A stretch of DNA of 64,000 bases from Rhodopseudomonas sp. (GCF_013377015.1 NZ_JACABA010000001.1:889554-953553); one strand, 5' to 3'; positions 7,782 to 18,338 are shown, counted from the stretch's first letter. Translations and numbers: made by a program. Notes: generated by a model not told the origin, from the sequence alone.

Positions 7782-8867
7782 ATGAGCGAGATCATCGAGC
7801 CGATCGACAAGCTGGAGCCGATCGAGGACATCGGCGGCGTGGCGCAGCCGCTGCTGCGGGTCGACGGCCTGACCAAGCATTTTCCGGTGCGTGGCGCGTG
7901 GTTCGGCGCCGCCAAGACGGTGCGCGCGGTCGATGACGTCAGCTTCTCGATCGCCAAGGGCGAGACCGTCGGCATCGTGGGCGAATCCGGCTGCGGCAAG
8001 TCGACGACCGCGCGGCTGCTGATGCATCTGATGCCGCGCAATGCCGGCGATATCATCTATGACGGCCGCCAGGTCGGCCGCGAATTGAGCTTGCGGGAAT
8101 TGCGCCGCGGCATGCAGATGGTGTTTCAGGACAGCTACGCCTCGCTGAACCCGCGCTTGACCATCGAGGAATCGATCGCGTTCGGACCTAAGGTCCACGG
8201 CATGGCCGATGCCGCCTCGCGCCATCTGGCGCGCGAATTACTTGGCAAGGTCGGGCTGCGCCCGGAGAATTTCGCCAACCGCTATCCACACGAGATTTCC
8301 GGCGGCCAACGCCAGCGCGTCAACATCGCCCGCGCCCTGGCGCTGTCGCCGCGGCTGGTGATTCTCGACGAAGCGGTGTCGGCGCTCGACAAATCGGTCG
8401 AGGCGCAGGTGCTGAATCTGCTGGTCGACCTGAAGCGCGAATTCGGCCTGACCTATCTGTTCATCAGCCACGATCTCAATGTGGTGCGCTACATCTCCGA
8501 CCGCGTGCTGGTGATGTATCTTGGCGAGGTGGTCGAGCTCGGTCCGGTCGACAGCGTTTGGGATCAGCCGGCGCATCCTTATACGCAGGCGCTGCTGGCA
8601 GCGATGCCGTCCTCCGACCCCGACAACCGCACGCAGGTTCCGCCGATCTCCGGCGATCCGCCCAATCCGATCGACCCGCCCGCGGGCTGCCGGTTTCACA
8701 CCCGCTGCCCGTTCGCCGAACCGCTGTGCGGCGGCGCGACGCCGAAACTGACCGAACTCGACGGCCTCGGCCATCAGGCCGCCTGCTATATGGCGATCCC
8801 GGGTTCGGGCCACAGCCGCGCGCCTGCGGCACGCGATCTTCACAGCGAAGCGCCGGCGCTGTCATGA
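7782..8867 (+). CDS. ABC transporter ATP-binding protein, DppF/OppF type
   Basis: This 361-residue ATPase energises the peptide-type importer. Visible motifs are the Walker A GESGCGKST, Q-loop region MQMVFQDSYASLNPR, signature SGGQRQR, Walker B RLVILDEAVSALD and the switch His in FISHDLNVVRYIS. The C-terminal oligopeptide-transporter extension with CRFHTRCPFAEPLC carries the Cys residues seen in DppD/DppF proteins. Walker B reads DEAVSALD, as is common in DppF, where relatives often have DEPVSALD. The ATG at 7782 follows the permease stop by two bases. Its stop overlaps the start of the second ATPase gene (ATGA), which suggests coupled translation. Confidence 0.9.
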   Translation: MSEIIEPIDKLEPIEDIGGVAQPLLRVDGLTKHFPVRGAWFGAAKTVRAVDDVSFSIAKGETVGIVGESGCGKSTTARLLMHLMPRNAGDIIYDGRQVGRELSLRELRRGMQMVFQDSYASLNPRLTIEESIAFGPKVHGMADAASRHLARELLGKVGLRPENFANRYPHEISGGQRQRVNIARALALSPRLVILDEAVSALDKSVEAQVLNLLVDLKREFGLTYLFISHDLNVVRYISDRVLVMYLGEVVELGPVDSVWDQPAHPYTQALLAAMPSSDPDNRTQVPPISGDPPNPIDPPAGCRFHTRCPFAEPLCGGATPKLTELDGLGHQAACYMAIPGSGHSRAPAARDLHSEAPALS

Positions 8868-9841
8868 GCAATCTGGTCGAGGTCAACAATCTCAACATCC
8901 GCTTCACCGGCGAACGCACCGTGCACGCGGTGAATAATCTCAGCCTCACGCTCGGCGAGGGCGAGGTGCTGGGGCTACTCGGCGAATCCGGTTCCGGCAA
9001 GAGCGTGACTCTGCGGGCGCTGATGCGGCTGCTGCCGAAGAAGCGCACGCAGATTTCCGGCACCGTGCGGGTGCTGGGCCGCGACGTGCTGGCGCTCGAC
9101 GACGACGCGCTGTCGGCGTTTCGCGGCCAGACGGTGTCGATGATCTTTCAGGAGCCGGCGCTGGCGCTGGATCCGGTCTACACCATCGGCCGGCAGATCG
9201 CCGAAACCGTGATGCGCCACGAAGGCAAGAGCCAGCACGACGCCACCGCGCGGGCGCTGGAGATGCTCGAAGTCGTGCGGATTCCGTCGGCGAAACGCCG
9301 GCTCGATGCCTACCCGCACGAGATGAGTGGCGGGATGCGACAGCGCGCGATGATCGCGCTGGCGCTGGCCTGCAAGCCGAAGATTCTTCTGGCCGACGAG
9401 CCGACCACCGCGCTCGACGCCACGGTGCAGATTCAGATCCTGCTGCTGCTGCGCGAATTGCAGCGCGAATTCGGCATGTCGGTGATCTTCGTGACCCACG
9501 ACATCGGCGTCGCGATCGAGATCTGCGACCGCGTCGCGGTGATGTATGCCGGGCAGATCATCGAGCAGGGCAGCTTGCGCGAGATCGTGCGCACGCCGCT
9601 GCATCCCTATGCGAAGGGCCTGCTCGCCTCCACCGTGCACGGCGCCAAGCGCGGCGCCAGGCTGGAGACGATTCCAGGCACGCCGCCCTCGCTCGATCAG
9701 GCGCCAAGCGCCTGCTCGTTCGCGCCACGCTGCGCCTTCGCCCAGCCGCGTTGCACCGCGGCCCTGCCACCCGACGTGCAGGTCGGCCCGAACCGCTCCG
9801 CGCGTTGCATCCTGGTCGATCCCGCGACGGCCGGCGCGTAA
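8864..9841 (+). CDS. ABC transporter ATP-binding protein, DppD/OppD type
   Basis: This 325-residue ATPase is the second motor subunit. It shows Walker A GESGSGKSV, the Q-loop segment MIFQEPALALDPVYTIG, signature MSGGMRQR, Walker B ILLADEPTTALD and switch VTHDIGV. The C-terminal extension has CSFAPRCAFAQPRC, the DppD-like Cys pattern. It overlaps the previous gene by four bases and is the last gene of the operon. The next gene is on the opposite strand, its end 73 bases away, with no clear terminator between them. The usual DppD-DppF order is reversed here, which has no functional consequence that I can infer. Confidence 0.9.
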   Translation: MSNLVEVNNLNIRFTGERTVHAVNNLSLTLGEGEVLGLLGESGSGKSVTLRALMRLLPKKRTQISGTVRVLGRDVLALDDDALSAFRGQTVSMIFQEPALALDPVYTIGRQIAETVMRHEGKSQHDATARALEMLEVVRIPSAKRRLDAYPHEMSGGMRQRAMIALALACKPKILLADEPTTALDATVQIQILLLLRELQREFGMSVIFVTHDIGVAIEICDRVAVMYAGQIIEQGSLREIVRTPLHPYAKGLLASTVHGAKRGARLETIPGTPPSLDQAPSACSFAPRCAFAQPRCTAALPPDVQVGPNRSARCILVDPATAGA

Positions 9842-9914
9842 CGGAGGGGTTGCGGCAGATCCTGTCGGTCATCGTCATCATCTCACGCCTTGCCGTCGGG
9901 GAAGCGCTGACGGC

Positions 9915-10811
9915 CTATCCGCGGATCTGGACGCCGGCCCATTCTTCCGAGAGTTTGGCGATCGAGGTGAAATCGGAATCCGGACCGTATTTGGCCTGAG
10001 TCAGCGCGAGGATCTGGCGCACAATGGCGCCCATGATCATCGGAATGCCCATGGCCTCGGCTTCGTCGAGACAGAGCCGGACGTCCTTGTAGGACAGCGC
10101 CGTCGCAAAGCCGAAGTCGAAGGTGCCAGTCAGCACCGAGCGCGGGAACTTGTCCTGCGTGGCGCTGTTGCGGCCGGACGAAACGTTGATGATGTCGAGC
10201 AGGATTTTGGGATCGAGCCCGGCCTTCACACCCATCACCATGCCTTCGGACGAAATCACCAGCGCCGCCGCGGCCAACAGGTTGTTGACGAGCTTGGCGG
10301 TCTGCGCGAGCCCCGGTTTCTCGCCGGTGTAGAACAACTTGCCGAAATGCTTCAGGATCGGTTCAACCTGGGGCGCATAGACATCCTTCGGACACGACAC
10401 CATCACGGCCAGCGTACCGCCCTTGGCGCCGGCGATGCCGCCGCTGACGGGGGCATCGACGAAGGTGACGTTATGCTCGCTAAGCCCGCGCGCGATGATG
10501 GTGGAGGCACCGGGGCCCGTGGTCGATAGATCGATCAGCGTTCGGACGCGATCACCATGGGCGATGCCGTCCTCACCGAGCGCCACGGCCTTGACGATGT
10601 CGGGGGTCGGCAGACTCATCAGCACGATCTCGGCGGCGGATGCGACTTCGCGGGGGGAATTGGCGATCCGTACGCCCCGCGCCGCCAGCGGCGCCGTCGC
10701 ATTCGGATCCCGGTCATAGACGCAAAGCGTATAACCTGCGTCCAGCAGGCGCGCGCACATGGGTCCCCCCATGCGACCGACTCCAACGAATCCGAGCAAC
10801 TCTCCAGCCAT
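9915..10811 (-). CDS. NAD(P)-dependent dehydrogenase of the 3-hydroxyisobutyrate / tartronate semialdehyde reductase family
   Basis: This 298-residue soluble enzyme has an N-terminal Rossmann fold starting LLGFVGVGRMGGPMCARLL (GxGxxG) with VYDRDP at the end of the second strand, which suggests NAD or NADP could be used. The substrate motif DAPVSGGIAGAKGGTL and the catalytic Lys in TAKLVNNLLAA identify the beta-hydroxyacid dehydrogenase family. Such enzymes oxidise 3-hydroxyisobutyrate or reduce tartronate semialdehyde; the exact substrate is not readable. A GGGAG ribosome site lies 8 bases before the ATG. The LysR gene upstream on the same strand, 143 bases away, is a likely regulator. Confidence 0.85.
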   Translation of the reverse strand: MAGELLGFVGVGRMGGPMCARLLDAGYTLCVYDRDPNATAPLAARGVRIANSPREVASAAEIVLMSLPTPDIVKAVALGEDGIAHGDRVRTLIDLSTTGPGASTIIARGLSEHNVTFVDAPVSGGIAGAKGGTLAVMVSCPKDVYAPQVEPILKHFGKLFYTGEKPGLAQTAKLVNNLLAAAALVISSEGMVMGVKAGLDPKILLDIINVSSGRNSATQDKFPRSVLTGTFDFGFATALSYKDVRLCLDEAEAMGIPMIMGAIVRQILALTQAKYGPDSDFTSIAKLSEEWAGVQIRG

Positions 10812-10954
10812 AGAAAATCTCCCTTAGCCGACGAATCAACCCGCCGGCGCATTTCTGACATTGGACGGAGGCTAGCGGGTGTCGTCGGGCAAGGCATCGC
10901 CTTAAGTGGAATAACAGCTTTCCCGCGCACGGCGTTTGCAACGCAGCGAGATCG

Positions 10955-11893
10955 CTAAGCCATCAACGGGCCGGTGCCCTTGGCCCAAAGGCCGCGGCGG
11001 ACGAGATCCTTGATCTGCTGTCGTACCATCCGCGCCAGCGCGCGCGTCGCGGCGGTGGTGGGCCGCTGGCTCGATGTGACGAGAATCAGTTGCCGCGTCA
11101 GAACCGGATCGATGATCGACCAGCTCTTGATGCGGCCGGCTTCGACCAGACTCCGTGCCGGGCCGTATGAGAGTAGCGTGTAACCCATGCCTTGTTCGAC
11201 CAGACTCAGGGTCGACGGCATTGCGTCGACCTCCAGTTCGATCCGCGGCGCGATCTTGGCCTCGCCCAACAAGGCATCCACGACAAGGCGAAGGCCATGC
11301 GGGCGGCTAGGCAGGATCATCGGAATTTCCGTTAGCCGGGACGCCGGCACCGGGCCATCCCCCAGGCCCGAAGGATCGCTCATCGGCCCGAGCAGGCTGA
11401 TTTCTTCGGTGATCAGAGGCTCGGCACGAAGATTGCTGGTGCGCGGCGCATTGTAGAGCACCGCCACATCGATCTTTCCGGTGATCAGCCATTCCAGCAG
11501 GTGGCCGCTGAAACCTTCCACGACCCGCATCGCGATATCGGGAAATTCCGAGCGAAAGCATTGCACCAGCGGCACCGTGAGCACCGAGCCGACCGATGGC
11601 GGCATACCGATGGCGATGGTGCCGCGTGGACTGGTGCGCAGCGCAATGACTTCGCTGGTGGCTCGCGCCACCGTATCGAGCACGCTGCCGGCATAATCGT
11701 GCAACACCTTGCCGGCCTCGGTGAGTACGATGCCGCGGCCGTTGCGAGAGAACAGTTCGATGTCGAGTTCCTGCTCCAGCGCCTTGATCTGCCGGCTCAG
11801 GACAGGTTGGGCGATCGACAGTACCGCGCCGGCGCGCGAGAACGAGCCGAACTCAGCCAGCGCGGCGAAAGCCTTAATTTGCTTGAGATCCAT
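10955..11893 (-). CDS. LysR-family transcriptional regulator
   Basis: This 312-residue regulator starts MDLKQIKAFAALAEFGSFSR with the classic LysR helix-turn-helix (AQPVLSRQIKALEQELDIEL) in the first 60 residues, followed by the linker helix and a two-lobed effector domain (GTIAIGMPPSVGSVLTVPL, then LPSRPHGLR). The pattern is closest to the Nac/CynR-like branch by my reading. It lies upstream of, and in the same direction as, the beta-hydroxyacid dehydrogenase gene and may activate it. The co-inducer is unknown. On its other side is the relic of a short-chain dehydrogenase. Confidence 0.88.
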   Translation of the reverse strand: MDLKQIKAFAALAEFGSFSRAGAVLSIAQPVLSRQIKALEQELDIELFSRNGRGIVLTEAGKVLHDYAGSVLDTVARATSEVIALRTSPRGTIAIGMPPSVGSVLTVPLVQCFRSEFPDIAMRVVEGFSGHLLEWLITGKIDVAVLYNAPRTSNLRAEPLITEEISLLGPMSDPSGLGDGPVPASRLTEIPMILPSRPHGLRLVVDALLGEAKIAPRIELEVDAMPSTLSLVEQGMGYTLLSYGPARSLVEAGRIKSWSIIDPVLTRQLILVTSSQRPTTAATRALARMVRQQIKDLVRRGLWAKGTGPLMA

Positions 11894-12050
11894 GGGTTTC
11901 CTGTTGCGCTCTTGTCCGACCGGCGCTCTGTTTCAGTATTTCAGGCAGCACGCTCCCGATGGCGGACACAGCGCCGCCCGTCTGACATTTTATCTTGGTG
12001 CGCGCCCGAGAGCTACCGACCAACAACGTGGGCGCACCGCGGGAGATCAG

Positions 12051-12158
12051 ATGACCATGGACCCGGAAAACGTGGCGCGCGTCATCATGTTCGCGCTCGA
12101 CCAGCCGCCGCATATGCAGATTGCCGAGATCATGGCGCTTCCCGTCAATCGCCATTGA
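12051..12158 (+). pseudogene. C-terminal remnant of a short-chain dehydrogenase/reductase (SDR)
   Basis: An open stretch of 35 codons reads MDPENVARVIMFALDQPP and ends AEIMALPVNRH, matching the last residues of SDR enzymes of the YdfG type (a DVA-x-A segment followed by ALDQPPHVQIAEI and a LPVNR-like end). No Rossmann-fold or YxxxK catalytic part exists upstream. It is therefore a truncated relic between the LysR gene and moeA. Confidence 0.5.
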
Positions 12159-12173
12159 GACGGTATCGATCGG

Positions 12174-13484
12174 CTACAACGGCAGCCATTCGACCAGGTC
12201 GCCGGGCTTCACAGTCTCACGATCCGCGGCGATGATGACAAAACCGTCGGCCTTGCCGAGGCGGCGCAGCATCCCTGAATTGCTCTTCGGCAACAGATTG
12301 ATCAGCGCAGCGGCGTTCTCGTTGTATCCCTCGAGCACTGCGGGCAAATAGCTCGCCCGCCCCGGCCGGCCGGTCCACGAGAAATTGGCGATCGCCGGAA
12401 TCGAGCGAGTTGTCGTCGGCCCGAGACCGGCGCGGACCCGCAGCAATTCATCGACCAAGACCTTGAACGTCGTGAACACCGCGCCGGGATTGCCGGGAAG
12501 CCCGATGTAGATCGCCTCGCCGACCGTGCCGAGTGTCAGCGGCTTCCCCGGCTTGATCGCAATCTTGGACACCGCGATCGTCCCCCCGCATCGCCGCACG
12601 GTCTCGACCATATGATCTTCGTCGCCGACCGAGACGCCTCCCGTCGTCATCACGAAATCCGCCTGCCAGGCCGCCTGCCGCAACAGCGCCGACAGCGCTT
12701 CCGGATCGTCCGGACAGGCGCCGAGATCGATCAGTTCAATCCACGGTTTGTCGAGCAGGCCGCGCAGCATGAAGCGATTGGAATTGTAGATTTCGCCCGG
12801 CGCGAGTTGTTCGCCGGGCTGGCGCAATTCGGATCCGGTCGAAAATGTCGCAACCCGAATTTTGCGAAACGCCATGATCGCGGCGCAGCCTGCCGACGCC
12901 ATCATCCCCATTTCGGCGGGGCCGATCAGGCCTCCGGCATTCGCCAGCACGTCACCGATCTGGGCTTCCTCGCCACAGGGGCGGATATTTTCGCCGACTC
13001 CCGGAATCCGCGACAGCACGATCTCGTCGCCCTCGCGCAGGACGTCCTCCTGGGCAATCACCGCATTGGCGCCGCGGGGAATTGCCGCGCCGGTGAGAAT
13101 CCGGATTGCCGCGTCGGCGCCAAGCACAGGTCGATCGACCACGCGGGCCGCCGCGGCTCGACCGCTGACCGTGAGCCGCGGCCGCGCCGTCCGTTCAAGA
13201 TCGAAGGTGTTGACGGCGTAACCGTCCATTGCGCTGTAGTCGAAACGCGGCAATGGCGTCTCCGCGAGCACCGTCCGCCCCAGCACGCGCCCTGAGGCAT
13301 CCGTGAGCTGAACGGTTTCGACTTCCGTCACCGGGGTCACCAGCGCCAGTCCCCTCTGCCTTGCCACGTCAATCGGCAGCAGCGCTTCGGCGCCGTGCGC
13401 CGGCTGTCGATCGCAGACCGCTATCGCAGACAGCGACGACTTCGGCGGCAGGTGAGCGCCGATCCGTTTCGCGACTTGGCTCAT
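12174..13484 (-). CDS. moeA: Molybdopterin molybdenumtransferase MoeA
   Basis: This 436-residue cytosolic enzyme inserts molybdate into adenylylated molybdopterin, giving the Mo cofactor needed by NarG. Visible motifs are FDYSAMDGYAVN near residue 80, the substrate loop GGVSVGDEDHM, the KPGKPLTLG strand and the GLPGNPGAVFTTF stretch, all hallmark MoeA patterns. The N-terminus begins with a short extra segment before the conserved region. It is the last gene of the nar operon, 52 bases after the DUF2478 gene, so cofactor insertion is produced with the apoenzyme. Another moeA elsewhere in the genome is possible. Confidence 0.92.
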   Translation of the reverse strand: MSQVAKRIGAHLPPKSSLSAIAVCDRQPAHGAEALLPIDVARQRGLALVTPVTEVETVQLTDASGRVLGRTVLAETPLPRFDYSAMDGYAVNTFDLERTARPRLTVSGRAAAARVVDRPVLGADAAIRILTGAAIPRGANAVIAQEDVLREGDEIVLSRIPGVGENIRPCGEEAQIGDVLANAGGLIGPAEMGMMASAGCAAIMAFRKIRVATFSTGSELRQPGEQLAPGEIYNSNRFMLRGLLDKPWIELIDLGACPDDPEALSALLRQAAWQADFVMTTGGVSVGDEDHMVETVRRCGGTIAVSKIAIKPGKPLTLGTVGEAIYIGLPGNPGAVFTTFKVLVDELLRVRAGLGPTTTRSIPAIANFSWTGRPGRASYLPAVLEGYNENAAALINLLPKSNSGMLRRLGKADGFVIIAADRETVKPGDLVEWLPL

Positions 13485-13536
13485 GAAGGTTTCCGCTCCC
13501 GCTTCGATTCTGGCGCCGGCCGACCCCGCCGCCGAT

Positions 13537-14124
13537 TCATTGCGACGGCGGCGATAACTTGCTCTCGACCTGCCGCCTGCACCACGCCTGGATCTCGGCG
13601 CCGTCCGGCTTCAGGATCGCCGGCCTGCCGCCGGCAAATGCAATGCAGGCGTCAAGATTGAGCGCCGAGACCCCCGCGATAGTCGGAATGCCGCGACCGA
13701 TCGCTTCCGCGAGCGGTTGCAGCAGGCCGCGGCCGGCCGCCTCCTGCTTGCCGAATTTATTCAACACCATCAGGTCGAGCGGGCCGTCGAGCGCCCGCTC
13801 CATCCAAACCGCGGCCTGCGCCAGCGCGCCGAGGTCGAGCTTGCAGCCGCGCGCCTGGGCGCCACGATCGGACGAAATCGAAATCTCTTCTCCGGACCAC
13901 AAATCGTGCAGGATCATATCGCAGCGATGGCGATCCGGCCGATCGTGCGCGATCTGGATCACGCCGCCGAGACGAAGCCCCCGCTTCTGCAAATTCCGCA
14001 TGCAACCGGCGAGCACGGCGTCGGCGCGCAGGCTATCCTCATACAGCATCACAGCGAATGGCAGGTCGATTTCAGCTTCGGCCTGTTGGTGTCGTGGCGC
14101 GATGGTCCCTGATGCAGCGATCAC
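13537..14124 (-). CDS. DUF2478 protein, putative nucleotide-binding factor of molybdenum metabolism
   Basis: This 195-residue protein starts with a strand (LPFAVMLYEDS), then a Cys-containing segment and the pattern GALAQAAVWMERAL, DLMVLNKFGKQEAAGRGLL, with a short C-terminal part (AGGRPAILKPDGAEIQAW). The NKFGKQEAxGRG motif is the mark of DUF2478, a family of predicted P-loop-like nucleotide-binding proteins frequently beside molybdoenzyme genes (family knowledge). The start is the GTG at 14124: it overlaps the stop of the upstream gene (GTGA) and has a GGGGAGGGGG ribosome site just before it. An upstream ATG at 14175 would overlap the previous gene by more than 50 bases. The exact role is unknown. 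Confidence 0.75.
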   Translation of the reverse strand: MIAASGTIAPRHQQAEAEIDLPFAVMLYEDSLRADAVLAGCMRNLQKRGLRLGGVIQIAHDRPDRHRCDMILHDLWSGEEISISSDRGAQARGCKLDLGALAQAAVWMERALDGPLDLMVLNKFGKQEAAGRGLLQPLAEAIGRGIPTIAGVSALNLDACIAFAGGRPAILKPDGAEIQAWCRRQVESKLSPPSQ

Positions 14125-14480
14125 CGGTCCCCCTCCCCAGCCGTCGCGGCGCCAGCACTCGCATGGCCACCACAATTGCAGCCGGATTGTACTGCCGGCG
14201 CCTGATCGCGACGCAGCGACCAGTCGATCATGCGCCCCAAGCAGGTCGAAGCAGCGTCGCTCGAACTCTCCAGCGCGGTCATCATCGCAAGCCAGTCCTC
14301 GTCGTTGCCCTGGTCCGCGAAGCCACGCACCGCATTGGCGACGTATTCGCCGACCGACTCACCGTAATGTTCGGCGGCATGCTGGACCTGACCGAGGCGA
14401 CGAAGATCGTTCGTCGCCAGCAACGCCGCGGTCGCCACCGTCTCGTCCTGCAATTGTCGCAACAGATCGCCGAGAAGCAT
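14121..14480 (-). CDS. Uncharacterised 119-residue nar-operon protein with a C-terminal Cys/His cluster
   Basis: The product is mostly helical by its composition (LLGDLLRQLQDETVATAALL, HAAEHYGESVGEYVANAV) and ends with CNCGGH at residues 101-106, plus a Cys at 80. I do not recognise a family. It lies between ppiC (12 bases away) and the DUF2478 gene, with which it shares a GTGA overlap, so it is certainly part of the nar operon. The C-terminal CxCxxH could hold a metal or take part in cofactor handling. No signal peptide or membrane segment is visible. Possible roles are as a chaperone or metal carrier for the nitrate reductase; this is a guess from context. Confidence 0.75.
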   Translation of the reverse strand: MLLGDLLRQLQDETVATAALLATNDLRRLGQVQHAAEHYGESVGEYVANAVRGFADQGNDEDWLAMMTALESSSDAASTCLGRMIDWSLRRDQAPAVQSGCNCGGHASAGAATAGEGDR

Positions 14481-14492
14481 CGGAAACGCCCC

Positions 14493-15326
14493 TTACTGCA
14501 CCAGCGGCGACGTTGCCGCTTCGAGGATCACGCCCGTGATGGTGGCCTTGCCCGCCAGCATCGCAATGTATTGAACCGTGGCGCGCCGCTCAACCGTCTC
14601 GTTGAGGTAGTTCGCAATCCGCTCGCGAACCGCCTCGAACGGCAACAACTGGCCCTCGATCCGTCGATTTAGTCTCACAATGTGAAAACCGTAACGAGTC
14701 TCGGCCGGCTCGGTACAGCTCTCACCGGGCTGCAACCGGTCGAGCGCCTTCTCGAATTCGGGACTGGTGGTCCCGGCGCTGATCTGTCCGAGATTGCCGC
14801 CTTGCTGGCTCGACGGACAGGCGGAATGCCGCCGCGCCAGTTCGGCGAACCGTTCGGGAGCGGCCTGCACCAGTTTGAGCACCGCCTCGGCCTCGATCCT
14901 GGCCTCGGCGCGAGCCGCCTGGTCGCCCGGCGCGGCCGGAAACAGGATATGCGCGGCCTCGAAGATCGCCGACGCGTGAAATCTCCTGAGGTTCATGTCG
15001 TAGTAGCGTCGACAGATCGCCTCGTCGGCGACCGGCGTGATCACCTCGGCCTCGACAACCTGACGAACCAGTGCTTCGTCGTCGGTCTCGCGGCGGCCCT
15101 GCGCGTCCTCGAGCGGCGCCGGGAACAATCCGAGTTCGTTCGCCCGATCCAGCAGCAACTGCCTGATCACCAGCGCGCGGGCGGCTTCCGCGAACGCCGC
15201 AGCCGGCGTCTTGGCGGGATGATGTTGCGCCTCCTGCGCGATGGTTTCGCGCGGAATGGTACGACCATTGACGCTGACGACGCGGCTCGGAGACGCGGTC
15301 GGCGAAGCGAAAGCGAGGTTGCTCAT
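14493..15326 (-). CDS. Parvulin-type peptidyl-prolyl isomerase (NifM/PpiC-like)
   Basis: This 277-residue protein has an N-terminal helical SurA/NifM-like part and a parvulin domain from about residue 120 (FEAAHILFPAAPGDQAAR, FAELARRHSACPSSQQGGNL, GQISAGTTSPEFEKALDRL, TRYGFHIVRLNRR). No signal peptide is evident, so it acts in the cytoplasm, where parvulins linked to narGHJI are thought to help fold the nitrate reductase subunits. The ATG at 15326 lies 8 bases after a GGAG site; the ATG at 15332 that overlaps the narI stop (TAATG) is a close alternative. A ppiC gene directly after narI is also found in Pseudomonas nar operons (known from that genus). Confidence 0.85.
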   Translation of the reverse strand: MSNLAFASPTASPSRVVSVNGRTIPRETIAQEAQHHPAKTPAAAFAEAARALVIRQLLLDRANELGLFPAPLEDAQGRRETDDEALVRQVVEAEVITPVADEAICRRYYDMNLRRFHASAIFEAAHILFPAAPGDQAARAEARIEAEAVLKLVQAAPERFAELARRHSACPSSQQGGNLGQISAGTTSPEFEKALDRLQPGESCTEPAETRYGFHIVRLNRRIEGQLLPFEAVRERIANYLNETVERRATVQYIAMLAGKATITGVILEAATSPLVQ

Positions 15327-15331
15327 TTGCA

Positions 15332-16060
15332 TTACTCCGCCGGTTGCGCCGGAGCGCCGACGCCGCGCGCGCCCTTGCGATGGGTGCGCACCACCTGATA
15401 GCCACGCCGACCAAGGTACCACACCGGCGCGCTCCAGATATGGACCAGCCGGGTGAACGGGAACACCAGGAAGATTGTCATGCCGATCAAGAGGTGCGCC
15501 TTGAAGATCGGATGCACGTCCGCGACATAGGCCGAGGCGCCGGGCTGCAACGTCAGGATGCCCTGCGCCCAGCTCATCAGCTTCACCATCTCATGCCCGT
15601 CCATGTGACCCAGCGAGACGAAGATGCTGGACAGGCCGAGCAGCAGCTGGGTCAGTAGCAGCAGCAGCACCGCGATGTCGCCGAACGAAGAGTGCTTCAG
15701 GATCCGTGAATCCGTCAGCCGACGATGCGTCAGCATAACGATGCCGACCAGGCACATCAGACCAGCGACACCGCCGACGACGATGGCAACGCCCTGCTTG
15801 AAGCTGTGGCTGACGCCGAGCATGTCCCAGACCCAGATCGGCGTCAGCAGCCCAAAGAAATGACCGGCGAAGATCAGCAGCACGCCGACGTGAAACAGGT
15901 TTGACCCCCAGGTCAGCTGGCGGCGGCGCAGCAACTGGCTCGATCCGGTCTTCCAGGTGTATTGCTCGCGGTCGTAGCGCAGCAGGCTGCCGCACAGAAA
16001 CACGGTCAACGCGAAATACGGATACCAGCCGAAGGCGATGTGATTGAGGGTGTCGTTCAT
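15332..16060 (-). CDS. narI: Respiratory nitrate reductase gamma subunit NarI
   Basis: This 242-residue membrane protein holds the b-type haems that take electrons from quinol and pass them to NarH. Five membrane helices are visible (YPYFALTVFLCGSLL; NLFHVGVLLIFAGHFFGL; VAIVVGGVAGLMCLVGIVML; IAVLLLLLTQLLLGLSSIFV; HLLIGMTIFLVFPFTRLVHI). The His residues in FHVGVLLIFAGHF, AHLLIG and TRLVHIW match the haem ligands. The ATG at 16060 overlaps the narJ stop (ATGA). The length agrees with NarI proteins of about 225-245 residues. Confidence 0.95.
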   Translation of the reverse strand: MNDTLNHIAFGWYPYFALTVFLCGSLLRYDREQYTWKTGSSQLLRRRQLTWGSNLFHVGVLLIFAGHFFGLLTPIWVWDMLGVSHSFKQGVAIVVGGVAGLMCLVGIVMLTHRRLTDSRILKHSSFGDIAVLLLLLTQLLLGLSSIFVSLGHMDGHEMVKLMSWAQGILTLQPGASAYVADVHPIFKAHLLIGMTIFLVFPFTRLVHIWSAPVWYLGRRGYQVVRTHRKGARGVGAPAQPAE

Positions 16061-16817
16061 GACGCTGCTCCCGGGCTCGACGGATTGTCCGCGGTCGATA
16101 CCGCGCGTTTGGCATGGCGCATCCGGGCGGCGAGCGCGTCGGTGCCGCAGCCGCCGATCGCGGATTGCGCGCCGAGGCCGGAGGCACCCGGCCCGAAGCT
16201 GACGGCTTCTTCCTCCCACGCCGCGTCGAGCGCGGCGAAGTCATTGGGGTCCGCTTCCTCTTCCGACATGATCGCGTCGAGATCGGCCTGCCGCAACTCG
16301 GCATCGGCGATCGCCCCGATGGCGCGCAGCACCGGCTCGTAGCTGGATTCGCGCTTGCGCAACCGTTCGGCCAGCGCCGCCAGGATATGCGCCGGCTGGC
16401 CGAGGAATTCGCGCGCAGCCTCGAGCGGCAGCGTCGAACAGTATTCCAGCAACAGCGGCAGGAAGTCCGGCAACTCACCGGGCCGCATCGCCAGGCCGCC
16501 CTGCTGATAGACCGCGCCGAGATCGATCATCGCCTGGCCGCGGTCCCGGCTTTCGCCATGGACGTGCTCGAAGATGTGCAGCGACAGCGTGCGCGAGCGA
16601 TCGAACAGTTGCACATAGCGCTCCTGCAGATCATAGAGATCGCTGGCTTCGATCTCGTCGAGAAAGCCGTCGAGCGCCACGCGTTGCGGCGCCGGAATCA
16701 GTCGCTCGCGATCCAGCGCCCGCCGCATTTCCGGAACGGCCTTGATCAGTTCGGCTTCCGGATATGACAGCAAGGCGGAAAGCACCTTGAAGGTGAGGAT
16801 GCTCTTCGAATTTCCCA

Positions 16818-16818
<1 letters not shown>
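16057..16818 (-). CDS. narJ: Nitrate reductase molybdenum cofactor assembly chaperone NarJ
   Basis: This 253-residue cytosolic chaperone of the TorD/DmsD/NarJ family holds apo-NarGH during cofactor insertion but is not in the final enzyme. The hallmark segments are LTFKVLSALLSYPEAELI at the N-terminus, RYVQLFDRSRTLSLHIFEHV HGESRDRGQAM around residue 85, and LPDFLPLLLEYCSTLP. The start is taken as the ATG at 16818, whose A is the last base of the narH stop (TGATG). A GTG at 16821 directly upstream would add one residue. The C-terminal 60 residues (from about GPGASGLGAQSAIGG) are longer and less conserved than in E. coli. Confidence 0.92.
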
Positions 16819-18334
<1,516 letters not shown>

Positions 18335-18338
<4 letters not shown>

